Shown here: positions 39,197 through 47,829 of the stretch, piece by piece
Position numbering within the stretch: the first letter of the stretch is position 1
How the letters are laid out: each line of letters begins with the position of its first letter
Assembly: GCF_040655735.1 (NCBI RefSeq)
Contig: NZ_JBFAKK010000003.1
Coordinates: 124,001-188,000, forward strand
Length of the DNA: 64,000 nucleotides
From: Phytomonospora sp040655735
GTDB lineage: Bacteria; Actinomycetota; Actinomycetes; Mycobacteriales; Micromonosporaceae
Direction of reading: 5' to 3'
Position numbers and translations under genes: made by a program
The notes under the pieces: generated by a model
Seen by the model: the letters and a program-made list of their open reading frames with translations, nothing else
Database searches by the model: none
What the model was told of the DNA's origin: nothing

Positions 39197-40278
39197 AGCA
39201 GGACCACCGATCGCAGCACTTCTCCGCGTTCCATCCGCGCGAACGCCTCCTCCACGTCGTCGAGGGTGATCGTCTCCGAGACGAACGCGTCGAGGTCGAC
39301 GCGGCCCTGGAGGTACAGGTCGATGAGCATCGGGAAGTCCCGCGAGGGCAGGCAGTCGCCGTACCAGGAGGACTTCAGCGCGCCGCCGCGCCCGAACACG
39401 TCGAGCAGGGGCAGGTCGAGCCGCATCTCCGGGGTGGGCACGCCGACCAGCACGACCGTCCCGGCCAGGTCGCGCGCGTAGAAGGCCTGCTCGTAGGTCT
39501 CCGGACGGCCGACGGCGTCGATGACCACGTCGGCGCCGAAACCCTCGGTCGCCTCACGAATGGCCTTGACGACGTCGTTCTGCCGGGCGTTGACGGTGTG
39601 CGTCGCGCCGAGGTTGCGCGCCCAGCCGAGCTTGCGGTCGTCGAGGTCGACGGCGATGATCTTCGCCGCGCCCGCCAGCCGCGCCCCGGCCACCGCGGCG
39701 CTGCCGACCCCGCCGCACCCGATCACCGCGACGGTGTCGCCGCGCGTGACGTTGCCGGTGTTGATCGCCGCGCCGAAACCGGCCATGACCCCGCAGCCGA
39801 GCAGGCCGGCCACCGCGGCCGAGGCCGTCGAGTCGACCTTCGTGCACTGCCCGGCGGCCACCAGCGTCTTCTCGGCGAAGGCGCCGATCCCAAGGGCGGG
39901 GGAGAGCGCGGTGCCGTCGGCGAGGGTCATCTTCTGGGCCGCGTTGTGCGTGTCGAAGCAGTACCAGGGGCGCCCGCGACGGCAGGCACGGCACTTGCCG
40001 CACACCGCCCGCCAGTTCAGGATCACGAAGTCGCCCGGCGCCAGATCGCGCACGTCGTCGCCGACCGCCTCGACCACGCCCGCCGCCTCGTGCCCGAGAA
40101 GGAACGGGAAGTCGTCGTTGATGCCGCCCTCGCGGTAATGCAGATCGGTGTGACACACGCCGCAGGCCCGGATCCGCACGAGTGCCTCACCGGGACCGGG
40201 ATCGCCCACCAGGATCGTCTCCAGCCGAACCGCGGCGCCCTTCCCTGGGGCCACCACGCCGCGTACCTTCTGTGACAT
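39193..40278 (-). CDS. mscR: S-(hydroxymethyl)mycothiol dehydrogenase
   Basis: A 361-aa zinc-dependent medium-chain dehydrogenase (also called MSH-dependent formaldehyde/nitrosothiol reductase). Catalytic zinc ligands are in GVCHTD (Cys42) and LGHEAAG (His63, Glu64); the structural zinc site is Cys93, Cys96, Cys99, Cys107. The NAD site is VIGCGGVGSAAVAGA. ATG 40278 matches the family N-terminus MSQKVRGVVAP. It oxidises the formaldehyde-mycothiol adduct in the cytosol, which implies that the host makes mycothiol. Confidence 0.95.
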   Translation of the reverse strand: MSQKVRGVVAPGKGAAVRLETILVGDPGPGEALVRIRACGVCHTDLHYREGGINDDFPFLLGHEAAGVVEAVGDDVRDLAPGDFVILNWRAVCGKCRACRRGRPWYCFDTHNAAQKMTLADGTALSPALGIGAFAEKTLVAAGQCTKVDSTASAAVAGLLGCGVMAGFGAAINTGNVTRGDTVAVIGCGGVGSAAVAGARLAGAAKIIAVDLDDRKLGWARNLGATHTVNARQNDVVKAIREATEGFGADVVIDAVGRPETYEQAFYARDLAGTVVLVGVPTPEMRLDLPLLDVFGRGGALKSSWYGDCLPSRDFPMLIDLYLQGRVDLDAFVSETITLDDVEEAFARMERGEVLRSVVLL

Positions 40279-40538
40279 CGCCGTCTCCCTAAAGGCCGGG
40301 TCTTCGACTTTACGGGCATACCGGGCCGCTGCGGAAGGGGTCATGACCACCGGCGGTCCTGACCGCGCACCTCCCGCCGAGCCCGCGCGACCGCGCCGCG
40401 GCCCGACGCCCGATCCATCCCGGCCGCCGTCAGTCTGGCACCGAAACGGCCGCGGCGGAGCGCTCCCGGCGCATTGCCCGAAGGCGGCGGGGGAGCCGGA
40501 TCGGTGTCACCGACGGCGATCCGGCGCCCCCGGAGTCC

Positions 40539-40772
40539 TCAGGGCGCGCGGAGGTCGACGGTCTCCCCGGCGGCGATGGCCTCGGCCGTGCCGCGCCAGC
40601 TCCCGCCGGTCACGCCCGCCGACGCCATACGGCGGTCGAGTTCGGCCTCGATCTCCTCGACCGTGCGCTCGCCGTGCGTCGCGGCGACGTCGTCGATGAT
40701 CGCGCTGAGCCGGTCGCCTATGCCGCGCCCGAGTTTCTTGGCGGCCTGGCTGTCGATGTTTACCCGGGACAT
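40539..40772 (-). CDS. Small hypothetical protein
   Basis: A 77-aa charged helical protein (MSRVNIDSQAAKKLGRGIGD ... TVEEIEAELDRRMASAGV), with no signal or membrane segment. GGGGTCGCTC precedes the ATG and GC3 is high, so it is probably real. It resembles short antitoxin-like or phage-type proteins in size, but no motif supports a function. The 260 nt between it and mscR hold no supportable gene. Confidence 0.6.
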   Translation of the reverse strand: MSRVNIDSQAAKKLGRGIGDRLSAIIDDVAATHGERTVEEIEAELDRRMASAGVTGGSWRGTAEAIAAGETVDLRAP

Positions 40773-40828
40773 GAGCGACCCCTTTCGCGTGTGGACTCCA
40801 TGATCTCACCCGCCGGCGAGCGTGGCGC

Positions 40829-41179
40829 TCAGCGCGTGTTCGCCGCGCGGTTGGCGAGCAGTTCGGGCAGGTGGGCCCGGCTCCACACGCGGGCGGCCTC
40901 GACGAGGTCGAGGAGGGTGCGGCCCAGCGGTGTGAGGGCGTACTCGACGCGCGGCGGGTTCTCGTCGTATTCCGCGCGTGTCACGAGCCCGTCGCGGCCC
41001 ATCGCGCGCAGCGTCTCGGCGAGGACCTTCGCGGTGACGTTGGGCAGGACCGCGCGGATGGCGGTGAAGCGCTTCGGCCCGTCCTCCAGGCACAGCACGA
41101 CCAGCGCCGTCCACTTGTCGCCGATCTGGAAGGGCAGCGCGGTGACCGGGCAGGCCGGTTCGAAGGGCGGATGAGGCAT
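40829..41179 (-). CDS. HxlR-family transcriptional regulator
   Basis: A 116-aa winged-helix HxlR regulator: CPVTALPFQIGDKWTALVVLCLEDGPKRFTAIR, NVTAKVLAETLRAMGRDGLV and VEYALTPLGRTLLD. The cysteine near the N-terminus may be redox-sensing, as in other HxlR proteins. It diverges from the NAD(P)-binding reductase gene at 41263, the usual arrangement for regulator and target. CCGGTTTC occurs twice in the 83-nt gap and could be an operator element. Confidence 0.93.
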   Translation of the reverse strand: MPHPPFEPACPVTALPFQIGDKWTALVVLCLEDGPKRFTAIRAVLPNVTAKVLAETLRAMGRDGLVTRAEYDENPPRVEYALTPLGRTLLDLVEAARVWSRAHLPELLANRAANTR

Positions 41180-41262
41180 GGGCCGAGGCTAGCTCCGGTT
41201 TCGTTGCGGTAACCGGTTTCTCGCGGATACCGTCCCCGACGTCGCCGAACACTGGAGGAGTC

Positions 41263-41922
41263 ATGAGCAGGATCGTCGTTTTCGGGGCGGGTGGCCGCGC
41301 GGGCCGCGCCGTCACGGCCGAAGCGGTCGCGCGCGGGCACGAGATCACCGCCGTCGTGCGGGACCCGGCCCGTCACGCCGAGTTCGCCGATGGAGTCGAG
41401 GTCGTCGCCGGAGACGTCGGCGACCCGGCGTCGGTGGCGTCCGTCACCCGGGGACACGACGCGGCCGTCAACGCCGTGTCGCCCGCGTCGGACCCCGAGG
41501 CGCTCAAAGCACTGGGAACGCTCGACGCCGAGGTGTTCAGCCGCGCCGCCGACGCCCTGCTGGCGACCGGGGTGTCCCGGCTGATCGCGATCGGCCTGTT
41601 CGCCAACCTCCTGGGAGCCGACGGCCGGCCCATCCATGACGACCCGGCCGCCTTCCCCCAGGAGCTGCGCGAGTTCGCCCTCGCCCACACCGCGGGCCTC
41701 GAAAGGCTCCGGGCGCAAGGCGAGGACGGCGTCGACTGGCTGATGCTCACCCCGCCGCCCGCGCTCGACGTCGCCGGGCCGCGCACGGGCGCCTACCGGC
41801 TCGGCGGCGAGGAGCTCCCGGAAGGGGAGGGCCTGTCCTACGCCGACCTCGCCGTCGCGGTCGTCGACGAGATCGAGTCCCCGCGCCATCACCGGACGCG
41901 GGTGTCGGTCACCGGAGCGTGA
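41263..41922 (+). CDS. NAD(P)H-binding (NmrA/YwnB-like) protein
   Basis: A 219-aa atypical SDR with the Rossmann start IVVFGAGGRAGRAVTAEAVARGHEI and later VEVVAGDVGDPASV and DWLMLTPPPALD. It lacks the classical YxxxK, as is usual for NmrA-like sensors or quinone/flavin reductases. It is the likely target of the divergent HxlR regulator. GGAGG precedes ATG 41263. Its end overlaps the opposing MBL gene by 14 nt. Confidence 0.9.
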   Translation: MSRIVVFGAGGRAGRAVTAEAVARGHEITAVVRDPARHAEFADGVEVVAGDVGDPASVASVTRGHDAAVNAVSPASDPEALKALGTLDAEVFSRAADALLATGVSRLIAIGLFANLLGADGRPIHDDPAAFPQELREFALAHTAGLERLRAQGEDGVDWLMLTPPPALDVAGPRTGAYRLGGEELPEGEGLSYADLAVAVVDEIESPRHHRTRVSVTGA

Positions 41923-42853
41923 AACGCTCCAGGTGGTCGATCTTGACGAACTCGCTGCGCGGGGAGGCCTTCGCGACCGCCTCGCGCAGCGCGTCGAGGC
42001 CCCCCCAGTCCTCGGCCTCCTCGGTCAGCGGCAGGTCGAAGTCGTCCCAGTGGGTCGGGATGACGTAGCGCGGCTCACCGAGGGCCTCGAACAGGCGCGG
42101 CACGTAGGCGGGCGTGCTGCCGCCGCCCGGCTGCACGAGGACCACGTCGGGACGCAGGCCCTCGATCTCGCGGGCGATGTAGTTCGAGGACCCGAAGTTC
42201 ATGATCTTCACGTCGCCGATGGTGAGCATGTAGGCGAGACTGTCGCCTTCGACGAGGTCGCCGATGACCTTCGGGCGCTTCGGCGGCGAACCCGGGCGGG
42301 TCCCCGGGAAGGGGATCTTGCCGCCCCCGGCCGAGTGCGAGGACCGGAACACCTCGATCGTGTAGCCCTCCTCCTGGAAGAACTCGCCGCCGCGCACCAG
42401 CGACAGCCGCTTCGTGCGGGCGCCCAGTGCCTTGATCATGTTGAGGTGGCTCTCGCTGCCGATGACCATCGCGCCGGTCTTGTCGGCGATGTAGGGCACG
42501 TCGGTGATGTGGTCGTAGTGGCCGTGCGTCACGAGGATGTGGTGCGCGGTCTGGACATAGGGGTCGATGAGCTCGGGCTTCACCTCGATCTTGACGTTCG
42601 GCGAGGCGCCTTCCGGCGTGTAGGTCCCGGTCCAGAAGCGGGTGAGCCACGGGTCGATGAGGATCGTCTTGCCGGCTCCGGTGATCTCCCAGGAGTTGTT
42701 GCCGAGCCAGCGCATGGTCACCTCCGTCTCGAAGGCGGACTTCGCTTTCGGGGCGGCGGCGTGCGCGGCGGCGGGGACACCGGTCGCGGCGACGGCTCCG
42801 GCCGCCGAGGCGGCCAGCATCCGGCGCCGGGTGAGGAACGTGGAATCGGACAT
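41909..42853 (-). CDS. Tat-exported MBL-fold hydrolase
   Basis: A 314-aa metallo-beta-lactamase-fold protein with a twin-arginine signal (TRRRMLAASAAGAVAATG, cleavage after AHA). The metal site appears as HILVTHGHYDHITD, with IGSESH and later FRSSHSAGGG, IMNFGSSNY and VIPTHWDDFDLP. ATG 42853 begins the signal; the open frame upstream is antisense to the LysR gene. It is UlaG/YcbL-like in layout, and the substrate is unknown. It is divergent from the LysR regulator. Confidence 0.87.
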   Translation of the reverse strand: MSDSTFLTRRRMLAASAAGAVAATGVPAAAHAAAPKAKSAFETEVTMRWLGNNSWEITGAGKTILIDPWLTRFWTGTYTPEGASPNVKIEVKPELIDPYVQTAHHILVTHGHYDHITDVPYIADKTGAMVIGSESHLNMIKALGARTKRLSLVRGGEFFQEEGYTIEVFRSSHSAGGGKIPFPGTRPGSPPKRPKVIGDLVEGDSLAYMLTIGDVKIMNFGSSNYIAREIEGLRPDVVLVQPGGGSTPAYVPRLFEALGEPRYVIPTHWDDFDLPLTEEAEDWGGLDALREAVAKASPRSEFVKIDHLERFTLR

Positions 42854-42937
42854 GCCCGACACCAAAGCACGGCCGCCGGGCCGCCGTCCAAGATCGGTTG
42901 CCGCAAGAGCCGATACCCGGATTGATATGGTCGCCGC

Positions 42938-43885
42938 GTGGACCTGGTGCGGCACCTGCGCTACTTCGTCGTGGTGAGCGAGGAACGTCACTTCGGGCGC
43001 GCCGCCGAACGCCTCGGCATGGCCCAGCCGCCGCTGAGCCAGCGCATCCGCAGGCTGGAGACCGAACTCGGCGTCCGCCTCTTCGACCGCGACTCGCGCG
43101 GAGTCGGCCTCACCGACGCCGGGCGCGTCCTGCTCGGCGAGACCGTCGAGATCCTCGCCCGCCTCGACCGGGCCGTCGAGCTGAGCAGGCAGGCCCACCG
43201 CGGCGAGATCGGCGCCCTGCGCGCCGGCGTCCCCTCCGACGTGTCGGGCAAGGCCCTCGCCGCGATCGCCGCCGCCTTCGCCGACCGCCGCCCCGGCCTC
43301 GACCTGGACCTCCAGGAGCTCACCACCGACGAGCAGCTGCGGCTGCTCGCCGAACGGCAGCTCGACGCCGGCGTGGTCCGGCGGCCCGCCGAACTTGACG
43401 GCCTCGCCGTCGCCGCCGAGACCGAGGCCCCCCTCGGCGTGGTCCTCCCCCGCGACTCACCCCTGGCCGCGCGAGCCCGCCTCACGCTCGCCGACCTCGC
43501 CGGGCAGGGCCTGGTCACCAGGCCCCGGGCCGCCGCGCCCGGCTTCTACGACGAAGTCCTCGCCGCCTGCCGCGAGCACGGCTTCGAGCCCACGGGCGTC
43601 CACCACGCCCAGAACCCCGAATTCGTGCTCGGCCTCGTACTCGCCGGACGCGGAGTCGCCTTCGACACCGGCGACGTCGCCCGCAAGGAGGCCCGCGCGG
43701 TCTGGCGCCCCCTCGCCGACGACGTCCTCGTCGCGCGCACGGCCGTCGTGTGCCCTCCCCGCCACGCGCACCCGGCCGCCGCCGACTTCGCCGCCGCCGT
43801 CGTCACCGTCCTCGGGACTCAAGAACCCGCCGACGACGGCGCGGCCGCGCCGGTGCGGCCCTGGTCGGCCGTGTTCGGCTACTGA
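42938..43885 (+). CDS. LysR-family transcriptional regulator
   Basis: A 315-aa LysR-type regulator. The N-terminal HTH is LRYFVVVSEERHFGRAAERLGMAQPPLSQRIRRLE, and the effector domain starts near residue 90 (LRAGVPSDVSGKALAAIAAAF). It is divergent from the exported MBL hydrolase, its likely target. The start is GTG 42938. The 3' end overlaps the opposing serine hydrolase by 7 nt. Confidence 0.94.
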   Translation: MDLVRHLRYFVVVSEERHFGRAAERLGMAQPPLSQRIRRLETELGVRLFDRDSRGVGLTDAGRVLLGETVEILARLDRAVELSRQAHRGEIGALRAGVPSDVSGKALAAIAAAFADRRPGLDLDLQELTTDEQLRLLAERQLDAGVVRRPAELDGLAVAAETEAPLGVVLPRDSPLAARARLTLADLAGQGLVTRPRAAAPGFYDEVLAACREHGFEPTGVHHAQNPEFVLGLVLAGRGVAFDTGDVARKEARAVWRPLADDVLVARTAVVCPPRHAHPAAADFAAAVVTVLGTQEPADDGAAAPVRPWSAVFGY

Positions 43886-44781
43886 CCGCGCAGTTCGTCG
43901 ATCGCCAGGCGCGCCGCCCGGCCGATGGCCGCGTCGACGTCCGGCCGCCGCCGATACGGCGTGCCGAGGCGCGTGAACACCGCGACGGCGTAACGCGAGC
44001 CGTCGGGGAACTCCACCACCGCCGCCTCGTTGCGCAGCCCCGGCAAGGTCCCCGACTTCGCCGACACCAGCACGTCGTCGTCGAAACCCGCCGCGATCCG
44101 GTGCCAGTCCGCCTGCCGCGACATCAGCGCGCGGGTCTGCGCGCACGCCGCCGCGCTGCCCGCCCGGTCGCTCCAGATCGCCGACAGCAAGGACGTCACG
44201 TCGCGAGGGGTGGAGGTGTTCGTCGAGCCCGGCCGGTACGCGCGCGTGCGCGCCAGATCCTCGGCGCTCGCCTCGGCGAGACGGCCCCCGAGGTCCTCGG
44301 CCATCGCCTCGACCACCGTGCGCGGCGAGCCGGTGACGAGCGTGCCGGCGAGGCCCAGTTCGGCGACGAGGGAGCGGACGTTGGCCAGGCCGAGGCGGTC
44401 GCAGAGGAGGTCGGCGGCGGTGTTGTCGGAGACCGTCATCATGAAGGCGGCCAGGTCGCGCAGGGAGAGCTCGACGTCGTCGAGGCAGCCCGCCGTGCCC
44501 GTGCCCCCGAGCCGGTCGGGGGCGGTGACGCGGACCCGGTCGGCGGGGTCGAGCTGGCCGGCGTCGGCCTGACGCGCGAACTCCAGGGCGAACAGGATCT
44601 TCACGACGGAGGCGATGACGACCGGACGGTCGGCGTGCAGGCCGGTCTCGGCGCCGGTGGCGAGGTCGACGGCATGCAGCGCGGCAGAGGTCGTGGCGGG
44701 GGCGAGGACGGCGGCCAAGGGGCCGGAGTCGGCGGCGGTGGTCGTGGCGTTGGCGGGGGACGAGTCGGCGGTGGTGGGCAT
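43879..44781 (-). CDS. Class A beta-lactamase-like serine hydrolase
   Basis: A 300-aa serine hydrolase with the penicillin-interacting motifs Ser58-x-x-Lys61 (ASVVK), Ser118-Asp-Asn (VSDNTA), and Lys242-Ser-Gly (AKSGTLPG). The 60-residue SxxK-SDN distance equals class A enzymes. The omega-loop Glu166 with its ExELN-type context is not seen (SPRTVVEAMAED instead). No signal peptide follows ATG 44781. A deacylation-poor or non-lactamase hydrolase is therefore plausible, and resistance should not be assumed. The open frame upstream to 44925 is repeat-adjacent and unlikely to be coding. Confidence 0.83.
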   Translation of the reverse strand: MPTTADSSPANATTTAADSGPLAAVLAPATTSAALHAVDLATGAETGLHADRPVVIASVVKILFALEFARQADAGQLDPADRVRVTAPDRLGGTGTAGCLDDVELSLRDLAAFMMTVSDNTAADLLCDRLGLANVRSLVAELGLAGTLVTGSPRTVVEAMAEDLGGRLAEASAEDLARTRAYRPGSTNTSTPRDVTSLLSAIWSDRAGSAAACAQTRALMSRQADWHRIAAGFDDDVLVSAKSGTLPGLRNEAAVVEFPDGSRYAVAVFTRLGTPYRRRPDVDAAIGRAARLAIDELRGQ

Positions 44782-44930
44782 TGGGGGAGGGTAACCGGAA
44801 GGGTGGGATGTCCGTGTTGTGGTGGTCGCCGGTGAGTTCCGGCTCGCTCCGGCGACCGGAACGAAGGCCGGCCGGGCCCAGCCCCCTCCCCGCCGCCCGG
44901 CGGGGAAAAAGCGGCGAGACCGCACGGAGC

Positions 44931-45038
44931 CATCTCGCGTGCCGCTGCCGCCCGAACCGTCTCGTGCGCGGCTGCTGGCGGAACCATCTCGTGCGCGGCT
45001 GCTGGCCGCACCATCTCGTGTGCCGCTGCCGCCTCCGT
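44931..45038. repeat. 27-bp tandem repeat, four units
   Basis: Four consecutive 27-bp units start at 44931, 44958, 44985 and 45012 with (C)RTCTCGYGYGC at their heads. Units 2 and 3 differ least; units 1 and 4 are more alike. In the minus-strand frame they read as AAAHEMVRP-like nonapeptides. Confidence 0.85.
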
Positions 45039-45087
45039 CTTCAGTGCCGCATCAGCCGTGCGAAGCACGGCAGAAACCAGACCTGGA

Positions 45088-45217
45088 GGTGTGTTTCCGT
45101 CGGTCGGCCGGTGATTGGACTTACCTGGGGGTTCTGTCGGGGTCAAGGGCGCACTTTCCCTTGACCCCGACAGGTTCCCCAGGTGCCCTTGAACAGGCCG
45201 AAAGACGGAAACACCCC
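45088..45217. repeat. 130-nt nested palindrome
   Basis: The inner arms 45134-45149 and 45158-45173 (CTGTCGGGGTCAAGGG) pair perfectly over 16 bp with an 8-nt loop. Moving outward, ACCTGGGG/CCCCAGGT (45123-45130/45177-45184), CGGCC/GGCCG, and 45088-45101/45204-45217 (13 of 14) also pair. It may be a MITE-like element or a structured RNA; no target-site duplication was evident. Confidence 0.75.
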
Positions 45218-45390
45218 ACACACCCAACCCAAACCTTCAGCGGATCTAACCGCCAGTGGGGCGCCGGCCAAAAGCGAGAAGCACCCCACCGTTTCCAGAG
45301 CGAGGCCCGGGGTCTGGGGCAGCGCCCCAGGAACTCACGCCAGGCACCGCAAGAGCCACACACGACGAAAGCAAGCCGCCCACCAGAAGG

Positions 45391-45429
45391 GCGAGGCGGG
45401 CGTAGGCGAGGCGGGCGTAGCCGAGGCGG
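45391..45429. repeat. 15-bp tandem repeat
   Basis: GCGAGGCGGGCGTAG occurs twice exactly (45391-45405, 45406-45420) and begins a third, changed copy. Confidence 0.7.
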
Positions 45430-45572
45430 CCACCGGACGAGCCAGACACCGGACGAGCCCCCGCCGCGACGAAATGTCAGACCCCGCCCGTATCGTAATC
45501 TTCGGGCCCCCGGTACATAAGGAGAGCGCGCGTTCCCCGAAGACGCACGCCCACACTCCCTGCCCCAGCCCC

Positions 45573-46136
45573 CTACTCCCCCCGCAACCTCCCCAGCGCC
45601 CGCCCCAACACCACCCCCCGCCGCTCCGCCGTCCGGGCCTTCGCCAGCTCCAGGATCACCGCGTACCGCTCCGTCTTCCCCAGCGCGCCGAACCCCTCCG
45701 CCGCGACCGGGTCGGCCGCCAGCGCCTCCGCCAGGTCCGCCGGCACGGTCGCCTTGGCCTGCGACTCGTACGCCGCCGCCCACCGACCGTCGGCCTTCGC
45801 GCGCTCGACTTCGGCGGTCCCCGCCGGCCGCATCCGTCCGGCGGCGGTCAGCTCGGCGACGCGGTCGACGTTGATCCGCGACCAGGATCCGCGCGGGCGC
45901 CTCGGTGAGTACTTCTGCAGGTAGTACTCCTCGTCGCAGGACTTGCGGATGCTGTCGATCCACCCGAAGCACAAGGCCGCGTCGAGCGCGTCCGAGAGCG
46001 TCACCGAGGTACCGCCCTTCCCCTTCTTCGCGATCTTCAGCCACACCCCCGTGCTGTCCCCGGCGTGCGCCTCCAGCCAGGCCTCCCACGCCGCCGTGTC
46101 GCGGGCGAGCAGGACCTCGGTGCCGTCGAGCTTCAC
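45573..46136 (-). CDS. YdeI/OmpD-associated-family protein
   Basis: A 187-aa YdeI-type protein. The N-terminal domain has TAAWEAWLEAHAGDSTGVWLKIAKKGKG and ALCFGWIDSIRKSCDEEYYLQKYSPRRPRGSWS (family hallmark FGWIDS...SPR...S.WS). The C-terminal helical repeat is PADLAEALAADPVAAEGFGALGKTERYA. The family is linked to envelope and peptide tolerance, but its mechanism is unknown. GTG 46136 overlaps the VOC gene stop by 4 nt (GTGA), so the pair is cotranslated. Confidence 0.9.
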   Translation of the reverse strand: MKLDGTEVLLARDTAAWEAWLEAHAGDSTGVWLKIAKKGKGGTSVTLSDALDAALCFGWIDSIRKSCDEEYYLQKYSPRRPRGSWSRINVDRVAELTAAGRMRPAGTAEVERAKADGRWAAAYESQAKATVPADLAEALAADPVAAEGFGALGKTERYAVILELAKARTAERRGVVLGRALGRLRGE

Positions 46137-46558
46137 GACCGCCGCCCTTCCACGACCTCCATGTAGTGCGGGTTGGCCATCAGACCGAGGACGTTGCCGA
46201 AGGGGTCGGCGACCGACGCGGTCCGGAAGCCCAGGTCGCCGCGCGCGACGATCGGCTGATACGGCTCGGCGCCCATGGCCACGGCCCGCTCGACGGCGCC
46301 CTCCAGGTCGTCGACGGCCCAGTAGGTCACCGCCCCCGAGGGCTTGCCGGTCGTCCCGGGCGGGGCGTAGCGGCTGTCGCAGATCCCCAGTTCGGCCTGG
46401 TGGTCGCCGATGCGGAACTCGACGTAGGCCGGCGTCCCGTCGGGGTTGTCGCGCCGGAAGTAGGGTTCGGCGTCCAGGAATCCGGCGTACCAGTCGACGG
46501 CCGCGGCGACGTCCTCTGCCCAGTAGGCGATGGTGCACATTCCACGAAGAGTGCTCAT
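46133..46558 (-). CDS. VOC-family (glyoxalase/bleomycin-resistance-like) protein
   Basis: A 141-aa vicinal-oxygen-chelate protein: MCTIAYWAEDVAAAVDWYAGFLDAEP, GTPAYVEFRIGDHQAELGI and VADPFGNVLGLMANP. ATG 46558 has GGAG 6 nt upstream; ATG 46573 is less likely. It may be a metal-dependent lyase or a binding protein; the ligand cannot be read. It diverges from a WYL regulator, a common arrangement. Confidence 0.9.
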   Translation of the reverse strand: MSTLRGMCTIAYWAEDVAAAVDWYAGFLDAEPYFRRDNPDGTPAYVEFRIGDHQAELGICDSRYAPPGTTGKPSGAVTYWAVDDLEGAVERAVAMGAEPYQPIVARGDLGFRTASVADPFGNVLGLMANPHYMEVVEGRRS

Positions 46559-46644
46559 TGCTTTCTCCCTCATCGGCTTGTGAACACGACGCTATGCGTC
46601 ATTGTGGAAGCTGCGGTTCCGCAACGTCTGGCAAACTTCCAAGA

Positions 46645-47628
46645 ATGCTGGACACCTCGGTTCGTCTCCTGCGCCTTCTCTCGTTGTTGCAGGTCAGGCG
46701 CGACTGGTCGGGCGCCGAACTCGCCGAGCGCCTCGACGTCACCTCCCGCACGGTCCGCAACGACATCGAGCGGCTGCGGATCCTCGGTTACGAGGTGAAC
46801 TCCACGACGGGTCCGTACGGCGGCTACCGCCTCAGCGCCGGCACCGCGATGCCGCCGCTGCTCCTCGACGACGACGAGGCCGTCGCCGTCGCGGTCGGAC
46901 TGCGCGTGGCGGCGGCGAGCACGGTCACCGGCATCGAGGAGACCTCGCTGCGGGCGCTGGCGAAGCTGGAGCAGACGCTCCCCTCACGCCTTCGTCATCG
47001 CACCGACGCCCTGCGCACGGCCACGGTGTCGGCGGCCGGGGGCGGCCCGACCGTCGACGCGGACATCCTCACGGCACTGTCGGCGGCGGCGCACAACCAC
47101 GAGCGCGTCCGCTTCGACTACCTCGACCGCTCCGGCGACTCCACCGCCCGCGACGTGGAGCCCTACCGGCTCGTCCACACCGGCCATCGCTGGTACCTGC
47201 TCGCCTGGGACACCGCTCGCGGCGACTGGCGCACCTTCCGCGCCGACCGCATCCGCCCGCGCGTCCCGAACGGCCCCCGCTTCACCCCGCGCGAGATGCC
47301 GGAGGGTGGCGCGGCGGCTCATGTCGTGCGAGGCGTGGGCACCAGGGCGTGGCGCTACCAGGCCCGCGTGCGACTGGCGGCTTCGGTCGAGGTCGTCGCC
47401 GACCGGGTGATCCCGGCGGCGGGCGTCCTGACACCCGTCGACGCCGAGAACTGCGAGCTGGAGACCGGCTCGGACTCCCTTGTGGACCTGGCCTGGTACA
47501 TCAGCCGCATCGACGTTCCCTTCACCGTCCTGGAACCGCCGGAGCTGCGGGACACATTGCGGTCGCTGGCATCCCGCTATCTCGAAGCGTCCGAAGTGGA
47601 CGAATTATCGGCGGGCGGATCGGGGTAG
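46645..47628 (+). CDS. HTH-WYL transcriptional regulator
   Basis: A 327-aa YafY-like regulator. The HTH is LLSLLQVRRDWSGAELAERLDVTSRTVRNDIERLR, with GPYGGYRLSAG after it. The WYL domain contains RVRFDYLDRSGDSTARDVEPYRLVHTGHRWYLLAWD and ends before a WCX domain. ATG 46645 is the family start; the long upstream open frame is antisense to the VOC gene. It probably controls the divergent VOC-YdeI pair. Confidence 0.93.
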   Translation: MLDTSVRLLRLLSLLQVRRDWSGAELAERLDVTSRTVRNDIERLRILGYEVNSTTGPYGGYRLSAGTAMPPLLLDDDEAVAVAVGLRVAAASTVTGIEETSLRALAKLEQTLPSRLRHRTDALRTATVSAAGGGPTVDADILTALSAAAHNHERVRFDYLDRSGDSTARDVEPYRLVHTGHRWYLLAWDTARGDWRTFRADRIRPRVPNGPRFTPREMPEGGAAAHVVRGVGTRAWRYQARVRLAASVEVVADRVIPAAGVLTPVDAENCELETGSDSLVDLAWYISRIDVPFTVLEPPELRDTLRSLASRYLEASEVDELSAGGSG

Positions 47629-47634
47629 CTTGCG

Positions 47635-47819
47635 ATGGTGAGCACCCTGCGCCGCCTCGGGCTTCCCCTGAAAACGGTCGCGGCGGCCCTGGTCGGGGCT
47701 CGCGCTCGGCGCGGCGCTCGGCTCCGGGTTCGTCTGGAGCGAACCTGAGAGACTGCCGGGCCGCGAACGCGTGCTGGAGATCCAAGAACCGCCCGTGCGT
47801 CCCGGCCGATCCACGTAGC
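47635..47819 (+). pseudogene. Frameshifted, truncated paralogue of the 48843 membrane protein
   Basis: ATG 47635 opens a frame that fails after an extra G in GTCGGGG (47694-47698). Dropping one base restores LALGAALGSGFVWSEPERLP and GRERVLEIQEPP, ending at the TAG at 47817. This matches IALGAAAASAMVWSVPERLP and TARALEIMALVTEVPP of the intact protein at 48843. Only the signal/membrane part remains. It sits between the WYL gene and the F420 enzyme, one gene away from its relative. Confidence 0.7.
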
Positions 47820-47829
47820 GTCGAAAGCT

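Larger units (their letters stand above)
44782..45572. other. Repeat-rich non-coding interval
   Basis: About 790 nt without a supportable gene. It holds a 27-bp tandem repeat, a 130-nt nested palindrome and a 15-bp tandem repeat (each listed). Open frames on both strands through it are low-complexity and have no ribosome site or recognisable domain. It looks like an intergenic hot spot for repeats or a small mobile remnant. Confidence 0.6.

Noticed and set aside
43879..44781. Antibiotic-resistance beta-lactamase
   Set aside because: No signal peptide and no visible Glu166 equivalent, so it is called only as a class A-like serine hydrolase.
44931..45038. CRISPR array
   Set aside because: Units are contiguous without spacers, only four copies, and no cas genes are nearby.
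45088..45217. Insertion-sequence ends
   Set aside because: The inverted arms enclose only 8 nt and no transposase is nearby, so it is kept as a palindrome of unknown origin.
44601..45227. 208-codon minus-strand gene covering the tandem repeat
   Set aside because: Built of repeats and Pro-rich sequence, overlaps the serine hydrolase in another frame, and has no recognisable domain.
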